From: Phycisphaerae bacterium
Lineage (GTDB): Bacteria > Planctomycetota > Phycisphaerae > UBA1845 > JAFGLZ01
DNA: 46,262 nt
Direction of reading: 5' to 3'
Assembly (NCBI GenBank): GCA_016927755.1
Contig: JAFGLZ010000224.1
Span: 1-46,262, forward strand
Made by a program: the position numbers and the translations under genes. The first letter of the stretch is position 1, and each line of letters starts with the position of its first letter. Below are positions 1-8,257 of the stretch, piece by piece. The notes under the pieces were generated by a model that searched no databases, had not been told where the DNA came from, and saw only the letters and a program-made list of their open reading frames with translations.

Positions 1-130
1 CCGCCTCCACCGACTTGTCCTCGTCCATCGTCAGATACAGAACGAGGTTCGAATCGACGGTGCCGAAGTTCGCATCACCCGGGTGGGTTGCGCCCGCATT
101 GCCACATTGCAGTGCATGATTCTCCCGCAT
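1..130 (-). pseudogene. Left-edge fragment of an InlB-tailed secreted protein
   Basis: Bases 1-85 match 2542-2626 with about four differences in the first 82 bases, by my reading. They encode, on the minus strand, the same C-terminal stretch (PGDANFGT.DSNLVLYLTMDE) as the secreted protein at 2453-3592. Beyond base 85 the match stops, although the frame stays open to an in-frame stop near 180, with an ATG at 130. A product from that ATG would have no signal peptide and none of the upstream domain. It is therefore probably a truncated or recombined copy whose 3' end lies outside the window. It could instead be a living gene with a different N-terminus, but nothing upstream supports that. Confidence 0.5.
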
Positions 131-168
131 GCCTAGACGTTCCCAATGACGGAAACCCGAGGAATAAC

Positions 169-197
169 TTGCATCAACTCAGAGCATGGCGCATAAT
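169..197 (+). promoter_or_regulatory. Probable promoter of the first propeller gene
   Basis: TTGCAT, a 17-base spacer and CATAAT, followed by a leader of about 80 bases to the ATG at 285. The second propeller gene has an analogous promoter with the same -10 (CATAAT) and spacing. Transcription from here would begin after the ATG at 186, which argues against that codon as the start. Confidence 0.45.
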
Positions 198-284
198 ACT
201 ATCGGAGCTACCGCGCTATTCTCATGTTGTGTGAGTGGAAGAGCGTCCCCATCACCCTATCCAACTCTGCGTAGGAGGAAACCC

Positions 285-1970
285 ATGGTGTCACTATTCA
301 GGTGGTGTGCCCACATGCTTCTGGCTGGACTGTTCGTGGCGTTCACGTCAAACATCGCCTCGGCCGATCCGTCCTATTGGCACCGCGTGGTCGTCGATTC
401 CGGTGAGGGATGCGGCGAATGGTGTTTCCTTGCCCTCGACCCCAATGGAATCCCCGGAATCGCCTATGCCGACGCGAACGACGCCTTGGCATTCACGCAA
501 CCCAATCCCGCCGACGCCAACGGCATTGACGGAGCATGGCTCAAAGAGCTCGTCCCGGTTCCAACACCGTATGTCCATTTGGGCAATCTTTCATTGGCAT
601 TCCAGTCAAATGGCTACCCGGCCGTCGTGTTCATGATGTACGATCCAAACCAATCCGGGCTTCGCGACTACTACATCAGGTATGCCTGGAAAGGCAGCGG
701 AGGTTGGGACGGCAAGACCTTCAGCATCAGCGATGAGCTCGGCGACGCTGCCTTGCCCCACAACCGGGTCTGGTTGAGTTACGGGACAGATGGGTGCCCG
801 TGGGTCGGCTTCAACGTCTTTGGAGTCATCGGTGATATGGCTGCCGTAGCCAGACCTGAGGACCCGTGCAGTCCGGGCGGCACTTGGGAATGGGGCACCA
901 TCGTCCAAGACTGCGCTTGGGGCGTCTTGAACGCTCGCGTCTGTCTCGTCGTCGACCCCAACGGCTGGCCCGCTGTCTCCTACCAGAACCCTTCGCCCGG
1001 GGACGACTTCGACGACGAGTTCCTACGGTACGGTGTATTTGACCCGGCGGATGAATTGGTCCCCTTTGATGGCCTTTGGGCTTATGAATCCGTAGCCGAC
1101 CCCAACGACTGGGTCTCGCAGTTTTCTTCTCTGCCGTCCTATCTGGCCTTTGACGCCAATGGCAGCCCGGGAATCTCCTTCTTCCCAGCTCACGGAAACG
1201 CCACCGCCGCCAACTGCGACATCTGGTATGCGGAAAGATCGTCAGGCTGCTGGGACTACAGTGAGGCGATCCACATCAACGGCCTGGGGACCTTCGAAGA
1301 ACGCGAAGCCCCCCTGGCCTACCGGTTCGACAACAACCCTGGCATCTGCTTCAGAAACTTGGTGTCCGACGGCGGGACCACTTACCCGCTCGTATACATG
1401 TGGCTGGACCCGAACGACGCCAACGATACCGACCCCGCCCACCCGAACGGCGTCTGGCAGTTGAGAGACGTCGACGCCAGGAAGGTCTTCGGCGCCGCCG
1501 ACAAGGGCAAGTACCTCTCGATGGTTAGCGATCCCAACGGACTCCCCGCGATCGCCTACGCCGACACGACCATGGGACGCCTCATGTACGCCGTCACGGC
1601 CGACCAGCCGGACGCCTACACGCTAACCACGTGGAACGAAGGCGCCGGGCACGGCGGTTGGGGAACGATAGAAAGGGATCCTAACCAGCAGACCTACTCC
1701 GAAGGATCCACCGTGCAACTGACCGCTGTTCCCGCCGAGGACAAGATCTTCGTCAAGTGGGCTATTTACGACCCCCGACACCCTGGAGACGTAAACTATG
1801 CCCAGGAAGACACCAACAACCCCACCACCGTGCTCATGGAATACGATCGGGAGGTCGGCGCCGTCTTCGGGTGCGCCGACCAGGAGGAGAGTCTACTCCC
1901 AGTGGTCCTCGCCCTAAGTTGTGCGGCGATGGGATTCGCCAAGCTCCGCACCAGACGCTGCCATGCGTAG
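285..1970 (+). CDS. Secreted seven-repeat (probable beta-propeller) protein with InlB-like module and C-terminal anchor
   Basis: The start at 285 has AGGAGG six bases upstream and opens a good signal peptide (VAFTSNIASA then DPSYWH), giving 561 residues. Seven copies of a motif like LALDPNGIPGIAY start near residues 49, 104, 164, 221, 287, 346 and 413, spaced 55-67 residues, as expected for a seven-bladed propeller. Residues about 441-525 form a divergent InlB B-repeat-like module (GGWGTIERDPNQQTYSEG, then VKWAIYDP). The end has Phe-Gly-Cys, a hydrophobic segment and a basic tail (KLRTRR), which resembles a sorting or anchoring signal. It is a paralogue of 8258-9853, and the last third of the two genes is nearly identical. 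I infer an exported, surface-attached binding protein; no ligand or enzyme activity is visible. Confidence 0.75.
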   Translation: MVSLFRWCAHMLLAGLFVAFTSNIASADPSYWHRVVVDSGEGCGEWCFLALDPNGIPGIAYADANDALAFTQPNPADANGIDGAWLKELVPVPTPYVHLGNLSLAFQSNGYPAVVFMMYDPNQSGLRDYYIRYAWKGSGGWDGKTFSISDELGDAALPHNRVWLSYGTDGCPWVGFNVFGVIGDMAAVARPEDPCSPGGTWEWGTIVQDCAWGVLNARVCLVVDPNGWPAVSYQNPSPGDDFDDEFLRYGVFDPADELVPFDGLWAYESVADPNDWVSQFSSLPSYLAFDANGSPGISFFPAHGNATAANCDIWYAERSSGCWDYSEAIHINGLGTFEEREAPLAYRFDNNPGICFRNLVSDGGTTYPLVYMWLDPNDANDTDPAHPNGVWQLRDVDARKVFGAADKGKYLSMVSDPNGLPAIAYADTTMGRLMYAVTADQPDAYTLTTWNEGAGHGGWGTIERDPNQQTYSEGSTVQLTAVPAEDKIFVKWAIYDPRHPGDVNYAQEDTNNPTTVLMEYDREVGAVFGCADQEESLLPVVLALSCAAMGFAKLRTRRCHA

Positions 1971-2172
1971 GCAGGGGGGGCCGCCCTCTGACGGCAAGAT
2001 GATTACACCTGAGGGAGCCCTGGAAGGCGCGCGTCACTTCCCATCATCGCAAGCTCGGACTCTGACGCGCGCGATGGATTACCCATGGACACTGTGAGGG
2101 CCCTCGACATGCTCGTTCTCTGTCAACTGAATATGCCTTCGGGGCTTGGACTTCGACGGCGTGGAAACACAA

Positions 2173-2200
2173 TCGGGGCGATCGCCCTCGATCGCCCCGA
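2173..2200. terminator. Perfect 12-bp hairpin, possible terminator
   Basis: TCGGGGCGATCG, loop CCCT, then the exact complement. It sits between convergent genes ending at 1970 and 2453. There is no T-run on either side, so it is not a classical intrinsic terminator; it may act with Rho or stabilise a 3' end. Confidence 0.45.
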
Positions 2201-2333
2201 CCCGTCCTCGCGGTGCGGCGATCCCCGGTGGTCTGCCGCGCGAAACTCCAGGGCTTCGCGTCCGCAACGACCGATCAGCAGCCGCGGAACGCGCCCGGAT
2301 CATCCCGTCTCCGATGCCCCACGCGCATAATGC

Positions 2334-2368
2334 AAGCCGGTGCGAACACAATCGGTTCGCACCGGCTT
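2334..2368. terminator. Perfect 14-bp hairpin, possible terminator of the 2453-3592 gene
   Basis: AAGCCGGTGCGAAC, a seven-base loop and the exact complement. It lies 84 bases past the stop of the minus-strand gene. No uridine tract follows on either strand. Confidence 0.5.
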
Positions 2369-2452
2369 GACGATGGGTCTTCGTCTGCCCCGTCGGTCGA
2401 GCCGAGAACACGCGACGAGGCCGGACGCAGCCCCCAGTCTGGCCCTTCGCGA

Positions 2453-3592
2453 CTACGTCAGCCGCCGGATCACCACGCCCACGGCCAGCGCCAAAAGCGA
2501 CATGGCCACGAACGGCGGCATCCCGCTGCCGCACTTGAACGCCGCCTCCACCGACTTGTCCTCGTCCATCGTCAGATACAGAACGAGGTTCGAATCGATG
2601 GTCCCGAAGTTCGCGTCGCCCGGGTAGTTCGGGTCGAAGATGACCCACCGGTTGAACGACTTACCCTCAATGGGCTCCGCCGTCAGGACCACCACCGATC
2701 CAGCCGGGTGTCCCGGAAGATTGGGCTCTACCGCCACGGATCCATACTGCGGGTTCACAAGCGATAGACTCAGGTCGTACAGCTTGCACGCGCCTTCCAG
2801 ATGCACGGTTCCCAGAATCGCGAAGTCACCGGAAACCCAGAACTGCCAGTCAACCGTCGCCTGAACCTCGCCCGCCGGTGTCTCGTTCGGGTCGAGCAGC
2901 GGAGCATCGGCCACCGACACGGTCCACGGCCCGAATGGTTTGGACCACTCGATCGAAGCACCCTCCTCCGGAGTACCGAATGCAACGACGTAGTACCGCC
3001 AGAAGAAGAATACCTCGCTGTTCAACATCCCGCTCGAGACCCCCGGCCCACCCGTCAGATCCACCCATCGCAGGAAGTTGGGGTCATTGGGGTCGTGGTA
3101 GTTCGGGTCGTTCGGATCGCCCGGGGCGATCGAATTCGGGTCCGGTGCGTCGTTCGCATCAAGGGCATCGTTCGGATCCGGCCACCAGTTGGGATCGACG
3201 TTCCAGTCGTTCGGATCCTGATACCAGATGTCCATGTCAAAGAGCTTCAACTGCTCTGCCAGGATGCTGGCCTCGACGAAACCCGGTGCGACCTTGAGGA
3301 CGATATCCTCCGTGTTGATCAGATTCGACCGCCCGAGCACGCAACGCACGTCCCAGTTCGTGGGCGAGCCGGCAGTCGGTTCACCCAGGAACAGCGAGAA
3401 CGCGCCGACCATGGGCGATTGGTCCGTGATCACCCCGTCTCCCCCGATGTCGACGAAGACGTAGGATGCTTCCTCGTCGATCGTGAAGGTATACTCTGTC
3501 CCCGGTTCCTGTGGCGCCGGCGCGAGAGGCGTGATGCCTAGCACCAAGCCCCCAGATATCGCCAGCACCAACCTAACGCTCCATTTCGACAT
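2453..3592 (-). CDS. Secreted DPN-rich protein with InlB-like module and C-terminal anchor
   Basis: Start ATG at 3592 has AGGAGG at 3603-3608 and opens a signal peptide (MSKWSVRLVLAISGG, cleavage probably after the APAP stretch), giving 379 residues. The middle carries a low-complexity linker made of repeated DPN/DAN triplets (roughly residues 135-175). Near the C-terminus is an InlB B-repeat-like module (LVNPQYGSVAVEP, then FNRWVIFDPN and NLVLYLTMDEDKSVEAAF). The protein ends in Phe-Lys-Cys-Gly, a hydrophobic stretch and Arg-Arg, the same plan as the two propeller proteins. The N-terminal domain is not one I recognise and lacks the propeller motif. It is on the same strand as, and 156 bases downstream of, the pseudopilin at 3749-4828. 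Role unknown; exported structural or adhesive protein is an inference. Confidence 0.65.
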   Translation of the reverse strand: MSKWSVRLVLAISGGLVLGITPLAPAPQEPGTEYTFTIDEEASYVFVDIGGDGVITDQSPMVGAFSLFLGEPTAGSPTNWDVRCVLGRSNLINTEDIVLKVAPGFVEASILAEQLKLFDMDIWYQDPNDWNVDPNWWPDPNDALDANDAPDPNSIAPGDPNDPNYHDPNDPNFLRWVDLTGGPGVSSGMLNSEVFFFWRYYVVAFGTPEEGASIEWSKPFGPWTVSVADAPLLDPNETPAGEVQATVDWQFWVSGDFAILGTVHLEGACKLYDLSLSLVNPQYGSVAVEPNLPGHPAGSVVVLTAEPIEGKSFNRWVIFDPNYPGDANFGTIDSNLVLYLTMDEDKSVEAAFKCGSGMPPFVAMSLLALAVGVVIRRLT

Positions 3593-3748
3593 GTCTCGCT
3601 CTCCTCCTAATGCGTCGTGTGCGGCATTCGCCCAAATGGCCAGCCGCAAACGGCGACCTGTCCAATCTCTCGATCTCCCTGACAGATGCTCGTTGCCCTC
3701 CCCGCCACATCTGCACCGACCTTCGCCCACACCTCCTTCCTTGGCGTC

Positions 3749-4828
3749 CTAGAGCTCCCCGATGATGACTTTGCCTCGCTGCGCGAACGTGTGGTGGCTC
3801 AGCCACAGCAGAAGCTCATTGAACACGACGTACAGTCTGTACTCCGGCTGGTCACTCTTATCCGCCCAAAGCTCCCGCTGAAGAGCCGCGTGCCCGTCCC
3901 AATACGAAACCATTCCCTGCTTGATCGGCGTCGGGTCGACCACCGCTATCTGTTGAGGCGTGAACCATTCGTTGGCAACCGCAGCGCCGTGGTATCGCCC
4001 TGTCTCGTCAAGCAACGGGAAGTTCATGCAGTCCACCGCGCTCCACCCCCCGGACGCGATCGCAGCCCTCGGAGGTTGATGTTCTTCGTACGGAGCCCCC
4101 ACGTGCCGCCACCACCACTCGTCGATCATCATCTGCAAGTTGGAGGGGGCATGAACCTGGCTCGCCTGCATGATGGGTCCTCCGGCGCCAAGCGTGCTGC
4201 CTCCCCAGTAGTCAGGCTCCTGGCCGTCCTGGGACCATTCCCCCATGATCCATTTTCGTCCCAGGATGGTCCGCGTATAGTTGAACTGGTGTTGGATCGC
4301 ATCGGCTTGCCGCTCGAAATCAGGACAACGGTACAGCGTCTCGAACCGTGCGTAAGGAAACAGTGTACCCGTCCGTATGCCGACCCCGTTCTCCCGCCAC
4401 TCCTCCTCCGGCAGCGTCCCGTTCCACAGGAGTTCGTGATGATCGGACAGCCAAGTCTCCGCGAGCGCCCAGTCCCATTCGCTCGGCATCGACAAGAGCG
4501 GCGCTGGAGGCCTCGGCGTCTCATTCGCCAGTAGATCCTTCGAGGGCTCGTCCGGATAGTGGATGTCCTCCCATCCGATCCCCATGAACGGGGGCGTTTC
4601 GCCATAGTCCTCGGCATACATCAGCATCGTCTTCGTAAGCTGGCTGATCCTGCTGGCGCATATCGACGTCCTCGCCTGCGCCCGCGCCTTGCTCAACGAC
4701 GGCAACAAAATCGAGATCAGCAGCGCGATGATCGCCACCACCACCAGCAACTCGATCAGCGTGAATGCCAAATGAGGACGCCGACAAGTATGGGACGCCA
4801 CGATCCTCCGAAGCCTGCGCGGCAGCAT
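3749..4828 (-). CDS. Pseudopilin-like protein, prepilin N-terminus and H-X9-DG tail
   Basis: Start ATG at 4828 follows GGGAGGAG and gives 359 residues. After a basic leader, residues 21-45 are the type IV prepilin block (A then FTLIELLVVVAIIALLISIL), with Glu at +5 of the predicted mature protein; a prepilin peptidase would cut before Phe22. The rest is a soluble domain with Trp- and Cys-containing blocks (PPFMGIGWED, LYRCPDFERQ) and a C-terminal SYWDGHAALQREL that fits the H-X9-DG type common in Planctomycetota. Such proteins are thought to be type II secretion-like pseudopilins, but individual functions are mostly unknown. It is a close paralogue of 10232-11269; both are convergent with a propeller gene. 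Confidence 0.8.
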   Translation of the reverse strand: MLPRRLRRIVASHTCRRPHLAFTLIELLVVVAIIALLISILLPSLSKARAQARTSICASRISQLTKTMLMYAEDYGETPPFMGIGWEDIHYPDEPSKDLLANETPRPPAPLLSMPSEWDWALAETWLSDHHELLWNGTLPEEEWRENGVGIRTGTLFPYARFETLYRCPDFERQADAIQHQFNYTRTILGRKWIMGEWSQDGQEPDYWGGSTLGAGGPIMQASQVHAPSNLQMMIDEWWWRHVGAPYEEHQPPRAAIASGGWSAVDCMNFPLLDETGRYHGAAVANEWFTPQQIAVVDPTPIKQGMVSYWDGHAALQRELWADKSDQPEYRLYVVFNELLLWLSHHTFAQRGKVIIGEL

Positions 4829-5146
4829 GGGCTCTCCTCCCGTCTGTTGGTCGCTACGACCTATTGAGTTGTCTCGCTGCGCCCCTGACCCACAGATGTG
4901 CAATCAGTTCCTCGCGCGGGGCTTCCGCCCCTGCGAAGCCGCATGCGGCCAGGGAGCTCGCTACGATCTGTCAACCGACACCGGGCATGCCCCCGCCCGG
5001 ATCTGCAACTCGATTACGCCTGACATGATGTCGCGTCTCTGATGTGACCCATCCGTAATCCTATCTAGATTCTACGGGGACCGCTCGGGGAGTCTATAGC
5101 ACGAAAGTGCCATTCCTAAAACATGCTATTATCGTATATTTATATC
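4829..5146. other. Leader region upstream of the first pseudopilin
   Basis: No gene seen. It holds a short hairpin GGGGC-TTCC-GCCCC (4918-4931), a 12-base palindrome GCCGCATGCGGC (4939-4950), a GCAC-GAAA-GTGC hairpin near 5100-5111 and a strongly AT-rich block about 5112-5148 beside the response-regulator stop. The block contains GATAAT on the minus strand but no matching -35. The promoter of the pseudopilin probably lies here but I cannot place it. Confidence 0.4.
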
Positions 5147-5806
5147 CTATGCCTCCGCCAACCCCTCCCGGATCGCAAACCGAGCCAGCTCCACCCGGTC
5201 GTGAATCTGAAGCTTCGTCATCAGGCTCGTCGTGTGCCGGCGAACCGTGTTCTCACTCAAGTGCATGGTCTCAGCGATCTTATGCTTCAGCATCCCTCGG
5301 GCAAGGTACCGCAGAACCTCCAGCTCCCGACCCGTCAGCGTCGAGACCAGCGTGTGCCCCTCACCCGTGGCCAGCCTCGGCCCCTGCGTGTCGGCCACGA
5401 TCCGAGACTGAACCTCGGGAGAGTAGTACGCCGCCCCCGACCCCACCGCCCGGATCGCCTTGACCAGCGATTCAGGCGGCTCGCTCTTCGTGACGTACCC
5501 CGACGCCCCCACCGCCAGCGCCTGCTCGATGTACCGATCGTGAAAGAACGCGCTCAAGAAGATAACCCGAGTCTCCGGACACCGCGCCCCGATCGTCCGC
5601 GCCGCGTCGAAGCACAACAACCCCGGCATGTCGATGTCCATCAGCACGATGTCCGGCTTCAGGCGGACCGCCTTGGCCACCGCCTTCTCCGCGTTGCTCA
5701 CGCTGGCCACCACCTTCAGGCCCGGCTCCGTCTCCAGCGATCGCTTCAGCGTCTCGCGAAGAAGCGCATGGTCGTCCGCCACCAGAATCGAGAGAACGCC
5801 GCTCAT
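5147..5806 (-). CDS. NarL/FixJ-type response regulator
   Basis: 219 residues. An N-terminal receiver domain has all the key residues: acidic pair Asp11-Asp12, phospho-acceptor Asp57 (VLMDIDMPG), Ser85 and Lys107 (YVTKSE). A LuxR-type helix-turn-helix follows at about 155-215 (LTGRELEVLRYLARG, then SENTVRRHTTSLMTKL). It should bind DNA when phosphorylated. The start ATG overlaps the TGA of the upstream kinase gene by four bases (ATGA), so the two are translationally coupled and almost certainly partners. Targets are not visible; the neighbouring propeller and pseudopilin genes are candidates by position only. Confidence 0.92.
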   Translation of the reverse strand: MSGVLSILVADDHALLRETLKRSLETEPGLKVVASVSNAEKAVAKAVRLKPDIVLMDIDMPGLLCFDAARTIGARCPETRVIFLSAFFHDRYIEQALAVGASGYVTKSEPPESLVKAIRAVGSGAAYYSPEVQSRIVADTQGPRLATGEGHTLVSTLTGRELEVLRYLARGMLKHKIAETMHLSENTVRRHTTSLMTKLQIHDRVELARFAIREGLAEA

Positions 5807-7983
5807 ACCTCGACCTTCCCTTGAGCGCTCCGCCCAAGCACCCTGCCCACCAGCTCGCCCAGCTCCGGCATCGCGAACGGCCTGCGAAGTACGAACGCCC
5901 GGTCGCCCAGTCGCGCCTTGAGCGGCGGTTCAGCCTCGTCCGAAATCAGAATCACCGACGCCTGGCTCATCGATGATAGAACGTCGCCCAGCCGATCCAG
6001 GCCCGCCCTCGGAGCAAGCTCGGCGTCCAGAATCACCAGGTCGATATCGTCATGGCGCTTGTTCAAACACTCGAGCGCCGCTCCCGCGTCCCCGGCCGGA
6101 ATCACCTCGTGCTCATGCGAGCGCAGCGCCGAGACCATCAGCTCGCGAAGAAGCCGATGCCCCTCCGCCAGCACGACCACGCCGCCGGCCCGCTGGCCCT
6201 CGCCCAGAGGACGACCCTCGATGATCGCCGCCTCCGGGCTCACGCACGGCAGTACGATCGTGAACGTCGAGCCGTGACCGGGACGCGAACGCGCCTCGAT
6301 CCGCCCGCCATGCTCCTCGACGATCCCGTGAACGATCGACAAACCCAGCCCCGTCCCCTGCCCTCGCTCCTTCGTGGTGAAGAACGGCTCGAAGATCCGC
6401 GCCTTCACCTCGTCCGACATGCCGATGCCCGTGTCGGCGATCGTGATCTTGGCGTAGGCCGGCTCCGTCCCGGCGCTCGTGTCCGTCCTGCCATCGGACG
6501 TCGATCTCCCGACGCTCACGGTCAACGTCCCGTCGCCCGACATCGCGTCCCGGGCGTTGATGACCAGATTCAGAATGACCAGGTGCATCTGCGTCGTATC
6601 GGTGTTGACCCACAGAGGCGGATGGGAATCCGTCTCGAGCGCAAGCTCGATCGTCGCCGGCAGCATCCGCCGCAGGAGTTGAGTCGAGCTCTCCACCAGG
6701 TCGCGGAGCTCGGCCGGACGCTTCCGCGTCGGCATCTTCCGGCTGAAGGTCAGCAGCGACTTCGCCACGTCCATCGCTTCCTGCCCGACCTGCTCCACCA
6801 TGCCGAGAGGCTCGCCCGCCTCATGCCGATCCGGTAGCAGACGCCTGGCCTCGCGGGCGTGTCCCAGCAGAACGTTCAGCAGATTGGTAAAGTCGTGGGC
6901 CATGCCGGCCGAGAGCTGTCCGATCGCCTCGATCTTCTGCGCCTGGTGGAGTTGCTCCTGCAGTTGCGCCTTCTCCTGCTCGACGCGCTTGCGCTCCGTA
7001 ATGTCGCGCGTAACGCCCAGCACGCCGACGGCCCGACCCTCCTCGTCGCACAGAATGCTGACCTTCACCTCCGTCCACACCGTCGACCCGTCCTTGCACA
7101 CCAGCTCGATGTCCAACGTCCACGTCCGCCGCCGGTCCTTCTCGGTCATGTCCTCGGGAGCGGGAAGCTCCTGGAACACCTGCATCGCCAGGTCGTACGA
7201 GGCCGGCGCCAGCATCTCCTGGATCGACTGCCGCATCGCCTCCTCGACCGTGAACCCGCGCAGCCGCGTCGTCGACGGACTGATATAAGTGAACCGCAGG
7301 TCCATGTCCGTCGTCCAGATGATGTCGGTAACGTTCTCGGCCAGGAGCCGGTACCGCACCTCGCTCTCTCGCAAGGCCTGCTCGGTCCGCTTGTGCTCGG
7401 CGATCTCGCGCTGCAGCTCCTTGTTGGCCGCGGTCAGCTCCGCCGTACGCCGCTGAACGCGGATCTCCAGCTCGTCCCGCGCCCGCTGAAGCTCCTCCTT
7501 GACCCGCTTTCGCTCGGTGATGTCGCGCAGGATCCCCTGGACCCCGATCGGCCGGCCGCGCTCGGTGATGAGACAGCTACTGACCTCCACCCACACGGGC
7601 GACCCGTCCTTGGCACGCGTCAGCAGCTCATACGGCTCCGTATACGTCGTCCCGTCCAGCTTCTTGCGAACGTTCTGCCACGCGACCGGCACGAACTCCG
7701 GGTCGACCACGTCGCGAATGCACAGCGTGAGAAACTCCGAGAGCGGATACCCGTACGTCCGAACCGCGGCCGGGTTCGCAGAAGTGAACCGCCCCTCCAG
7801 GTCATGCGTGTAGATGATGTCGTACGCCAGCTCGAAGAACCGCCGATACTCCCCCTCGCTCCTGCGAAGCGATTCCTCCACCCGCTCGCGCTCCGCCTGA
7901 TCCCGCTCGATCGAGAACGTATAAGCGCGGAGCGCCTGCAGCTCCGAAATCAGTTGCGCCTTGGTCTTCCTGGCGTCGCCCAT
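5803..7983 (-). CDS. Soluble PAS-PAS hybrid sensor histidine kinase
   Basis: I place the start at ATG 7983 (MGDARKTKAQLISELQ), a usual opening for this type and preceded by a GGGGG run, giving 726 residues; a GTG at 8019 is possible. There are no membrane segments, so it is cytosolic. Order: short coiled coil, PAS about 40-165, coiled coil about 165-205, PAS about 207-335, HisKA with phospho-acceptor His363 (GMAHDFTNLL), HATPase with N-box (NLVINARDAM), DTGIGM and GQGTGLGLS, then a C-terminal receiver about 600-720. The terminal receiver keeps Asp653 but has Ala-Glu in place of the usual acidic pair and Arg in place of the conserved Lys, so it may not be a normal phosphorylation site. It is co-transcribed with the downstream regulator. 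Confidence 0.9.
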   Translation of the reverse strand: MGDARKTKAQLISELQALRAYTFSIERDQAERERVEESLRRSEGEYRRFFELAYDIIYTHDLEGRFTSANPAAVRTYGYPLSEFLTLCIRDVVDPEFVPVAWQNVRKKLDGTTYTEPYELLTRAKDGSPVWVEVSSCLITERGRPIGVQGILRDITERKRVKEELQRARDELEIRVQRRTAELTAANKELQREIAEHKRTEQALRESEVRYRLLAENVTDIIWTTDMDLRFTYISPSTTRLRGFTVEEAMRQSIQEMLAPASYDLAMQVFQELPAPEDMTEKDRRRTWTLDIELVCKDGSTVWTEVKVSILCDEEGRAVGVLGVTRDITERKRVEQEKAQLQEQLHQAQKIEAIGQLSAGMAHDFTNLLNVLLGHAREARRLLPDRHEAGEPLGMVEQVGQEAMDVAKSLLTFSRKMPTRKRPAELRDLVESSTQLLRRMLPATIELALETDSHPPLWVNTDTTQMHLVILNLVINARDAMSGDGTLTVSVGRSTSDGRTDTSAGTEPAYAKITIADTGIGMSDEVKARIFEPFFTTKERGQGTGLGLSIVHGIVEEHGGRIEARSRPGHGSTFTIVLPCVSPEAAIIEGRPLGEGQRAGGVVVLAEGHRLLRELMVSALRSHEHEVIPAGDAGAALECLNKRHDDIDLVILDAELAPRAGLDRLGDVLSSMSQASVILISDEAEPPLKARLGDRAFVLRRPFAMPELGELVGRVLGRSAQGKVEV

Positions 7984-8043
7984 CGACGAACCCCCGACAA
8001 GCCTCATGGAGACGGCCACGAGAGGGTGAGCCCTCGCCCCCAG

Positions 8044-8071
8044 ATTAGTTCGTCTGGCAGGGCGGTTTCAA
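8044..8071 (-). promoter_or_regulatory. Possible promoter of the histidine kinase operon
   Basis: On the minus strand TTGAAA, a 16-base spacer and ACTAAT, with a leader of about 55 bases to the ATG at 7983. The -10 is a 4/6 match, so this is a moderate candidate. Confidence 0.35.
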
Positions 8072-8134
8072 GCGGCAACCATGACCTCCGGGGCCCCACC
8101 GCGATGGCAAACGCGAAATCAGGAACATTACCGA

Positions 8135-8163
8135 TTGACTCGCACGCGGAAAGGTTGCATAAT
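8135..8163 (+). promoter_or_regulatory. Strong sigma-70-like promoter of the second propeller gene
   Basis: TTGACT, a 17-base spacer and CATAAT. Transcription would begin near 8170, a few bases before the tandem repeat at 8176, placing that repeat at the 5' end of the mRNA. Confidence 0.55.
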
Positions 8164-8175
8164 TCGGGCTAGAGT

Positions 8176-8229
8176 ATTGCCTCATTGCCTCATTGCCTCA
8201 TTGCCTCATTGCCTCATTGCCTCATTGCC
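8176..8229 (+). repeat. Tandem 8-bp repeat ATTGCCTC, 6.75 copies, in a gene leader
   Basis: Six perfect head-to-tail copies of ATTGCCTC plus a partial ATTGCC, immediately after the predicted start of transcription and about 15 bases before the ribosome binding site GAGGAGG of the gene at 8258. The first propeller gene has no such repeat. Perfect short repeats like this change copy number by slippage. Confidence 0.95.
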
Positions 8230-8257
8230 GAGTGTCCTCGTTTGAGGAGGAGACGTC

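Larger units (their letters stand above)
1971..2452. other. Gene-free stretch between convergent genes with two perfect hairpins
   Basis: No supportable gene. It holds two strong perfect inverted repeats, at 2173-2200 and 2334-2368, listed separately. The left third (1971-2090) shows nothing clear. Confidence 0.6.

Noticed and set aside
186..284. ATG at 186 as the start of the first propeller protein
   Set aside because: It lies before the predicted transcription start, has no ribosome binding site and hides the signal peptide that begins at 285.
4952..4974. Perfect TTGACA on the minus strand upstream of the pseudopilin
   Set aside because: No -10-like hexamer at 16-18 bases.
5095..5125. 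Sigma-54-like TGGCAC...TGC on the minus strand upstream of the pseudopilin
   Set aside because: The distance between the GG and GC elements is one base short of the strict consensus.
6859..8172. Long plus-strand open frame of about 437 codons opposite the histidine kinase
   Set aside because: Arg/Pro/Leu-rich mirror of a clear gene in high-GC DNA, with no recognisable domain. The same applies to other long antisense frames, for example over pgk, gap and fadB.
8176..8229. CRISPR array
   Set aside because: The repeats are 8 bp, contiguous and without spacers.
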